Positions 7,887 through 13,146 of a stretch of DNA of 13,146 nucleotides are shown here, one piece after another; the stretch's first letter is position 1, and each line of letters opens with the position of its first letter. The DNA lies in NCBI GenBank assembly GCA_903970455.1, contig CAJCIW010000254.1:1-13146 (forward strand). Reading direction: 5' to 3'. The DNA comes from Verrucomicrobiota bacterium. Its GTDB lineage: Bacteria > Chlamydiota > Chlamydiia > Chlamydiales > Rhabdochlamydiaceae. The position numbers and the translations under genes are program-made. The notes beneath the pieces are model-generated. The model was not told the origin of the DNA. It made no database searches and saw only the letters and a program-made list of their open reading frames with translations.

Positions 7887-8529
7887 TGAAGTTTTAGAAC
7901 GGCTTCCTGCCCTTACGCCCTTAGATTTTTTTTCTGTTCAAGGAGATCTTCCCTATTCCAAATCTGCGCCCTCGACGAAATTGATGCGTAGCCGTTATCT
8001 GTTGCCCAATACCTCCGAGTGGCTGAGTGAGGAGCATTTTGCCGAGGTGGCAGCCGCCTGGAATGAATCAGGCCTGTTCATCGATGTTTTTGTCGAGAAG
8101 CCTTTCGAAGAGGCTCTTTATCCCCGCTTTGACTGGGGTGATGCGGTCGAGCTTTTCTTCGACACCCGCGATCTTAAAACGGCAGGATTTGCCACTCGGT
8201 TTACCCATCAATTTCTCTTTCTGCCACAAGCCGTTCAGGGAGTCAAGGCGCAAGAGTTGACGCATTTTCGTACCGAAGACACCCATCTCCATTGCGATCC
8301 CGCTGATTTGCAACTCTCCACGGAATTCACAAAAAAAAATTACGAGATGGAGATTTTTATACCAGCCCATTGTCTCCAAGGCTATGACCCCGCCTCTTTT
8401 GACCGGATCGGTTTCACGTACCGGATTCATCGTTATAAAGGAACACCGCAGCATTTTTCTTTGAGCTCCCAGCATTTTACACTTGAACAACATCCCCGAC
8501 TTTGGGCAAGTTTTAAATTTATTCAATAA
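7879..8529 (+). CDS. Conserved hypothetical protein, CBM9-like beta-sandwich, 216 aa
   Basis: Likely counterpart of the conserved chlamydial gene next to gcsH (CT283-like, from memory). I chose the TTG at 7879 because AGAGGAG (7868-7874) lies 4 bases upstream and the start overlaps the previous stop (TTGAATAG). A TTG at 7864 would add five residues, and the first ATG in frame (7984) would remove the N-terminal part. The middle follows a CBM9/DOMON-like pattern: AAWNESGLFIDVFV (about 58-71), FDWGDAVELFFDTRD (about 84-98), and a THQFLFLP strand (about 109-116) with a conserved-looking His. A later FDRIGFTYRIHR strand precedes the C-terminal Trp-containing strand. No signal peptide is visible. 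CBM9-like domains bind sugars in other bacteria, but I do not claim that here. It is followed by gcsH after 15 bases, so the two are almost certainly cotranscribed. Confidence 0.8.
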   Translation: MNSEVLERLPALTPLDFFSVQGDLPYSKSAPSTKLMRSRYLLPNTSEWLSEEHFAEVAAAWNESGLFIDVFVEKPFEEALYPRFDWGDAVELFFDTRDLKTAGFATRFTHQFLFLPQAVQGVKAQELTHFRTEDTHLHCDPADLQLSTEFTKKNYEMEIFIPAHCLQGYDPASFDRIGFTYRIHRYKGTPQHFSLSSQHFTLEQHPRLWASFKFIQ

Positions 8530-8544
8530 GACAGGGGGTTAGCG

Positions 8545-8904
8545 ATGAAATTCACAGATTCGCACGAATGGATCCGAGTGGAAGAGGGGATCGGTACTGT
8601 TGGGATTACCAACCATGCCCAAAAAGAGCTGGGTGAAGTTGTCTTCATTGAGCTGCCTCCAGTCGGTAAGCGGGTCAAAGCTGGAGAAGAAGTCGCCGTC
8701 CTCGAGTCGACGAAGGCCGCTGCTGATATTTATTCCCCCGTATCCGGCGAAATTGTTGAAATCAACCAAAAACTCGGCGATTTCATCCATCACATCAATT
8801 CTTCGGCAGAAACGGAAGGCTGGCTCTTCAAGCTCAAGTTGTCCGACCATTCCGAGACGGACAAGCTCCTCGACCGGGAAGACTATACGACTTTAGTCCA
8901 GTGA
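8545..8904 (+). CDS. gcsH: Glycine cleavage system H-protein, 119 aa
   Basis: Lipoyl-carrier protein. It opens with the typical FTDSHEWIRVEEGIGTVGIT and carries the lipoylation motif LESTKAAADIYSPVSGE with the acceptor Lys57, then EINQKLGDF and GWLFKLKL. The length is slightly below the usual 125-130 aa, mainly through a short C-terminus, but all core elements are present. The ATG follows AGGGGG (8533-8538) at a spacing of 6 bases. In a full glycine cleavage system it shuttles aminomethyl between the P, T and L proteins; none of these is encoded in this window, and Chlamydia are known to keep H-protein without P and T. Here it is the third gene of the cluster begun by the PpiD-like protein. 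Lipoate would be attached by the LplA encoded at 2779-3519. Confidence 0.97.
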   Translation: MKFTDSHEWIRVEEGIGTVGITNHAQKELGEVVFIELPPVGKRVKAGEEVAVLESTKAAADIYSPVSGEIVEINQKLGDFIHHINSSAETEGWLFKLKLSDHSETDKLLDREDYTTLVQ

Positions 8905-8971
8905 ATATTCGCTTATTTTTTTTGTGGGAATCTGCGATAAGTGAAGGTTAAATCACAACTGTTCTAGTGAG

Positions 8972-11900
8972 ATGCCGCAGGATTTACGTCGTAGAAAAAA
9001 ATCGAGGAAAGCTTGGTTTGTTTTAGGATTCCTCTGTTTAGGAGTGCTTGTTTTTCATAAGCCTCTTGTGCTGCTCGGATGCAAAGCAGCTCTGCATCGC
9101 TTGTTTCCCCATGGTCTGTCTTATGAAAAAATCGATTGGGAAGAAGGGACCATCGCGATTTCCGGTCTGCAAGTTAAAGAACCTGACTCCCAATTGTCGA
9201 TCGACCGGATTGAGCTCAAACTGGCGGGTGCCTTTCCGAAGTTCCAACCCAACATCACTGTTTCCCATCCTCAGATCCTCATCTCTTCAGCAACGGAAAA
9301 ACACTCCCTTCCTTTTCTTTACCGTTCCCGTTTTATTGAGCCGCGCTGGGAGATCAAGAACGGCGTGCTTCAGCTTGCCGCAGGAGGTCGGTTTTATTTT
9401 TCCATGGCCCCGGGAGTGGAAAATGAATCGATCGGCCATCTTGTTTTTTCTTATGATCCGAGTCCATTGGTTCCCCCTGTGTTTACAGCGGATTTGGCGC
9501 TGGTTGAAAAAAGCCTGATAGTGGGATTCAAGCTGCAGGAAAGCGATTTGAACAGGTTGCTTCCCCTTTCTGGATTGCTGGTTCAGAAAATGCCGAGGGA
9601 GTGGGAACACGCTGGGGGAGAAGTGGAGCTGGAGGGGCTACTTTACTTAGACGAATCGATGCACTTTAAAGAACTGCACTGCCGCGGCGGGGGAAAACAA
9701 ATCACATTTTCAGACTCGTCCATGGGAATCGATTTGTGCTGCGATGAGATCCAAGGGGTATTTTCCTATCCAATAGAGGAAGTTTCTTTAGAATTAAAAA
9801 GCGGGAATTTTTTTGTCCGGGCGCCTATTCTCCCGGAAGAATTGCGCATAGAGGATCTAAATGGAACTCTTCGTCTAGAGCCCGAAAAAGAACCGGAATT
9901 GGTTTTAAAAGGAGTGCTGTTCCTAAAGGATCAAAAAATGGCTTTCGATTGCCAGGGAAAGGGGGGGGCGCAGGAAGACACCACTTTTTGGTCTGAAATT
10001 GCACTGAACTGCGCCCCGGACATGCAAAGCGTCATTTCGGTGTGCAGCCATTCTGATGGGGATATCAGCTTGCATTTGCAAGTTGAGAATGCCAATGGGA
10101 AGCAGCTGGATTTTCTTCGCTCATGGGCTCGAATTCCGGGGCAATGCTTGGACGCGGATGCCGCCTTTGCAGCAACGCTTCTTTACAAAGACGACAATTG
10201 GCAACAGCTTTCTTTGGACAGCTGCCATTTAGATCACCTCCATTGGCTTCTTGCTGAACAGAAGACAACTTTATTTTTGCAACAAATCACAGGGAATTGC
10301 GCCTTGAGTAAAACTGACGGCAAAAATTGGGACCTTCGAGATCTGCACCTGGAAGGGGAAGGAGGACGCTATTCCTCTCCATACTTCAACCTCGATTCTT
10401 TATCAGCAAACATTCACGTTGAAAACTCTATCCTCCAGCCCTCTCAGATCACAGGAAAGAATGGCGGGCTCGAAGGAGAACTTGCTTTTTTAGGACCGCA
10501 GGGAGAATCTTTTGCTGCCATCAAAGTTCAAGGAGACGGTAAAAGTTTAGCCAGAGGGGTATTCCCTGAACTGGAAAAACTGGATTCTGTCCCCGTTGAT
10601 TTGGAATTGAGAGTGAACAAGAACGCTGACTCTGCGATACTCTTTGGCAAAGGCACTCTGTTTAATGAACCTGTCAATGGAAAGGCCGTTTTTTCTTGTT
10701 CAAATGGAAATTTCCCTTCTTTCTTTTTCAAAGAGGCGGACTTTCAGGCAGACCTGACGGTGGGGAGTTACCGTTTATGGCTTCCGATGCTCCTCCCGGG
10801 AATGGACGTGGGAGGCCGGTTGCATTGCGCCGCTGTCATCAACTCTGAAAATGTGGCGATTGAGGTCTTTGGTAAAGAAATTTCTATTCAGTATCCTCAG
10901 GCACGGCTTGAGCTCGGAGACAAAACGATCCACTTTGTTTATGCCATAGCCAAAAAACAGTGGAGCGGCCAGATCCCGCTCGATGGAGGAAAACTGACCT
11001 ATCGAGAGCTGGATCTCCCTTTTGAAAATCTCGAAGGATCATTGCATCTCGAAGCTAACCACTTGACGGCTCCATCGTTCTATGCCGAATGCAAAGGCTT
11101 GGCATTGCGAGGAAAAATGGACTTTTCTTTGGAGGGAGGAGAAATAGCGGTTTCGACTTCCCAAATGGCTGGGAGCGTTGAGAATTTGTTTTCCGTTCTC
11201 GCACATTTTCCTTCTTTGCATAAACTGGAATATCCGATGGATGGAGAGTTTTCCAGCGGGGACAATGGGCTTGAGCTGAAAACATCGATGGGAAGAGCAG
11301 AGTGGAGTTTCAAAGCCCACTTCGATCATCTGAAATTTCCGATTAACGCCTCCACTTCAGTGACCGGTGGTCGCTGCGACCTGTTCTACGATTCCAAAAA
11401 TCAACACCTGGCCCTTGAAAAGGGGGAAGGGGTGTGGCGGCTTCTCGACGGAACCCCGTTAACTTTACAGCTCAAACATTTTTCGACAGAGATTGGAGAA
11501 AATCCTCATTTAGATTTTGCCTTCAAAATCTTCGACAGGAAAAAGGAATTCGCCCATTTCGAAGGGGAAGCAACGCACAATTCAATCTCCTTCAACAAGG
11601 ATGCCACCTTTTTCGGAGGAACGCAGCTCAATATCACGCTTTGTGAATTGGATGAACAGATGAAGCTCGCCTCTTTTGAAATGCGGCCGGTCCTCAAATG
11701 TCAGGAATTGCACCTCAATGCAGCCTTTTTGCAAAATGCTGGTTTTCTTTCGAAAAATTTTTCCCCTAAAAATTTAGAGGAATGGCAATTTGAGGGCACC
11801 TTGCACACGCGCCTCTATTCCGAAAGTGTGGAAAAAGGGTTTTCCTTCCAAGCCGAAAGCAGCGATTTAAAGGTGCGCGGCTCGCCCTGGCCTTCCTTCG

Positions 11901-13146
11901 AGCTTAAAGCACATAAAATCGGAGAGAATTGGCTCATCGAACATTTGGAAGGGGGCGGTTTGACGCTCAAAGGGGCTTTCATCGTCGACGGGGAAGAAGT
12001 GTCTGTCCAAAAAATCGAAGGAAAGTGGCAAGGCGTCGAATGGAAGGGAGCCGGACAGTTCAACATGGACCGGAAGCAGTTTTCCTGTAGGTTTGAATGG
12101 ATTAGAGGCGAGATGGTCGCTTTGGCCAAAATCGATCCCTCTCTGAAAGGAAATTTTGCCGCAGGTGTTGTCATGACAGGCGATTACTCCCAAGTTCCCT
12201 GCATCCTTTCAGGCGAAGCGAATCTATTCGTCGATCTTCAAGCGCCCCTTTCCCTTTCGGCGAGAAATAAAAAAAGCACCCTCTTTACTTACAATACAAT
12301 CGACGGCCTTCTTTGCCAAGGGATGGAATTGCAGCTGAAAGATAAAGGCAGTGGTGCCGGGCTTGGCGAAATCAAAGCCCAAAGAGTTGTACTCCCCAAA
12401 CAGGGCAATTTGAAAATTGAGCAACTGCAATTTTCTTTGGCCCCGGCCATGATGGCAAGGTGCATCGATGCAAAACTCGTCCCTCCATTGCTAAAAGAAC
12501 TTAGCTGGGAAGGGAATTTGGAAGGAAATGGGGAATGCACACTCAATGGCATGTTCCAGACATCGCTCAAACCGGGACGTTACGGTTTTGGTGGCAAAGA
12601 GATCCCTTTCGAGCAACTGCAGCTGCGCTATGAAAAAAACGCGCTCTCCCTCCGTGGAAAAACGGTCATATCGGAAAGCCCGTTATGGGCTGCATTGCAG
12701 GTGGACCTTTCCAAAGAGCCTTTCGGTGCTCTTAAACTTTACGATCATCCCAAGGCAGAAGGCTTAAAAATCTCCTTTACAACGAATAACGGAAAACCGA
12801 TTTTGGAGAAGATCCAGGGCAGTTGTTATGGTATCGATTCTGCTCTTGAAAAGAATGAAAGGCGGAAAGCGCCGCTTGCCTCAATCTTATCGGGAACCAT
12901 CGCCGTCGATGGTAATCTTCTTCCTAAAAAGATGAAAGAGCGTGCGCAGTGGTTAAAAATCGGCAGCGGGTATCGTTGGGAGGGGGATTTAATCCTCTAT
13001 CAAGATAGGAAGCGGGGGTTTCAAGCCATTGGAACACTATGGGGGCATGCATTTGAGTTGCTTGGCTACCAATTTCGCAATTTGCAAGCTAACCTGGAAG
13101 CTACGCCTGAACGGATTCAATTCACTGAATTAAAAATCGATGATCC
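8972..13146 (+). CDS. Giant membrane-anchored AsmA/TamB-like protein (3' end beyond window)
   Basis: A single open frame of at least 1391 codons with no stop up to the window edge. The ATG at 8972 is the only sensible start: a stop occurs in frame at 8942-8944 with no start codon between, although the ribosome binding site is weak. A basic lead (RRRKKSRK, residues 6-13) precedes a membrane helix at about 14-35. Then comes the pattern typical of the AsmA/TamB/YhdP superfamily: YEKIDWEEGTIAISGLQV (51-68), SIDRIELKL (76-84) and PNITVSHPQILIS, alternating hydrophobic strands separated by short polar turns. This beta-repeat texture continues for over 1300 residues. About twenty cysteines are spread along the body. 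Members of this superfamily are thought to form hydrophobic-groove bridges that move phospholipids between inner and outer membranes; that role here is inference from architecture. It begins 67 bases after gcsH. I do not recognise an exact named orthologue. Confidence 0.8.
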   Translation, partial: MPQDLRRRKKSRKAWFVLGFLCLGVLVFHKPLVLLGCKAALHRLFPHGLSYEKIDWEEGTIAISGLQVKEPDSQLSIDRIELKLAGAFPKFQPNITVSHPQILISSATEKHSLPFLYRSRFIEPRWEIKNGVLQLAAGGRFYFSMAPGVENESIGHLVFSYDPSPLVPPVFTADLALVEKSLIVGFKLQESDLNRLLPLSGLLVQKMPREWEHAGGEVELEGLLYLDESMHFKELHCRGGGKQITFSDSSMGIDLCCDEIQGVFSYPIEEVSLELKSGNFFVRAPILPEELRIEDLNGTLRLEPEKEPELVLKGVLFLKDQKMAFDCQGKGGAQEDTTFWSEIALNCAPDMQSVISVCSHSDGDISLHLQVENANGKQLDFLRSWARIPGQCLDADAAFAATLLYKDDNWQQLSLDSCHLDHLHWLLAEQKTTLFLQQITGNCALSKTDGKNWDLRDLHLEGEGGRYSSPYFNLDSLSANIHVENSILQPSQITGKNGGLEGELAFLGPQGESFAAIKVQGDGKSLARGVFPELEKLDSVPVDLELRVNKNADSAILFGKGTLFNEPVNGKAVFSCSNGNFPSFFFKEADFQADLTVGSYRLWLPMLLPGMDVGGRLHCAAVINSENVAIEVFGKEISIQYPQARLELGDKTIHFVYAIAKKQWSGQIPLDGGKLTYRELDLPFENLEGSLHLEANHLTAPSFYAECKGLALRGKMDFSLEGGEIAVSTSQMAGSVENLFSVLAHFPSLHKLEYPMDGEFSSGDNGLELKTSMGRAEWSFKAHFDHLKFPINASTSVTGGRCDLFYDSKNQHLALEKGEGVWRLLDGTPLTLQLKHFSTEIGENPHLDFAFKIFDRKKEFAHFEGEATHNSISFNKDATFFGGTQLNITLCELDEQMKLASFEMRPVLKCQELHLNAAFLQNAGFLSKNFSPKNLEEWQFEGTLHTRLYSESVEKGFSFQAESSDLKVRGSPWPSFELKAHKIGENWLIEHLEGGGLTLKGAFIVDGEEVSVQKIEGKWQGVEWKGAGQFNMDRKQFSCRFEWIRGEMVALAKIDPSLKGNFAAGVVMTGDYSQVPCILSGEANLFVDLQAPLSLSARNKKSTLFTYNTIDGLLCQGMELQLKDKGSGAGLGEIKAQRVVLPKQGNLKIEQLQFSLAPAMMARCIDAKLVPPLLKELSWEGNLEGNGECTLNGMFQTSLKPGRYGFGGKEIPFEQLQLRYEKNALSLRGKTVISESPLWAALQVDLSKEPFGALKLYDHPKAEGLKISFTTNNGKPILEKIQGSCYGIDSALEKNERRKAPLASILSGTIAVDGNLLPKKMKERAQWLKIGSGYRWEGDLILYQDRKRGFQAIGTLWGHAFELLGYQFRNLQANLEATPERIQFTELKIDD

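Noticed and set aside
8911..8941. CTTAT...ATAAG around a T run after gcsH, as a terminator or promoter for the giant gene.
   Set aside because: A 5-bp stem with a loop of about 20 bases is not convincing, and no paired -35/-10 boxes with normal spacing were found.
9048..9518. A 156-codon plus-strand ORF and several minus-strand ORFs within 9038-12570.
   Set aside because: They overlap the uninterrupted giant frame and show no domain motifs or supported starts.

Overview
The window looks like a chromosomal segment of an environmental, amoeba-associated member of the Chlamydiota (Parachlamydiales-like). I infer this from the type of ClpC, from a lipoate ligase gene divergently adjacent to clpC, from a lipoylated H-protein gene directly behind a small conserved gene (from memory, both pairings resemble the clpC/lplA and CT283/gcsH neighbourhoods of Chlamydia trachomatis), from the short overlapping genes, and from a small ORF with an F-box-like pattern as is common in amoebal symbionts. 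Base composition is moderate and even. I see no mobile element, tRNA, rRNA or CRISPR array. The species cannot be named from the sequence alone.

Layout. (1) 1-2377, minus strand: clpC, complete at its N-terminus and cut at the C-terminal end by the window edge. (2) 2378-2521: a divergent regulatory region with a good promoter for clpC, a plausible promoter for the rightward operon, and a 9-bp inverted repeat between them. (3) 2522-5036, plus strand: a translationally coupled three-gene operon, DUF1653 gene - lplA - proS, with two ATGA start/stop overlaps. The prolyl-tRNA synthetase is of the archaeal/eukaryotic type without an editing insertion. (4) 5123-5428: a 101-codon orphan with an F-box-like N-terminal half. 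(5) 5465-8904: a promoter followed by a tight cluster: a 790-aa membrane-anchored PpiD/SurA-like periplasmic protein, a 216-aa protein with a CBM9-like pattern, and gcsH. (6) 8972 to the end: one uninterrupted reading frame of at least 1391 codons with an N-terminal membrane anchor and a long beta-repeat AsmA/TamB-like body; its end lies beyond the window.

How it may work together. LplA and the H-protein form an enzyme/substrate pair: scavenged lipoate would be attached to Lys57 of GcsH. No GcvT or GcvP is visible here. The PpiD-like protein and the giant AsmA-like protein both point to the cell envelope (protein folding, and lipid transport or outer-membrane homeostasis). ClpC and ProS are housekeeping. 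The most novel items are the giant AsmA-like protein, the PpiD-like protein without a recognisable isomerase core in the envelope/H-protein cluster, the F-box-like small protein, and the regulatory DNA between clpC and the lplA operon. I did not find a clear new defence or mobile system.
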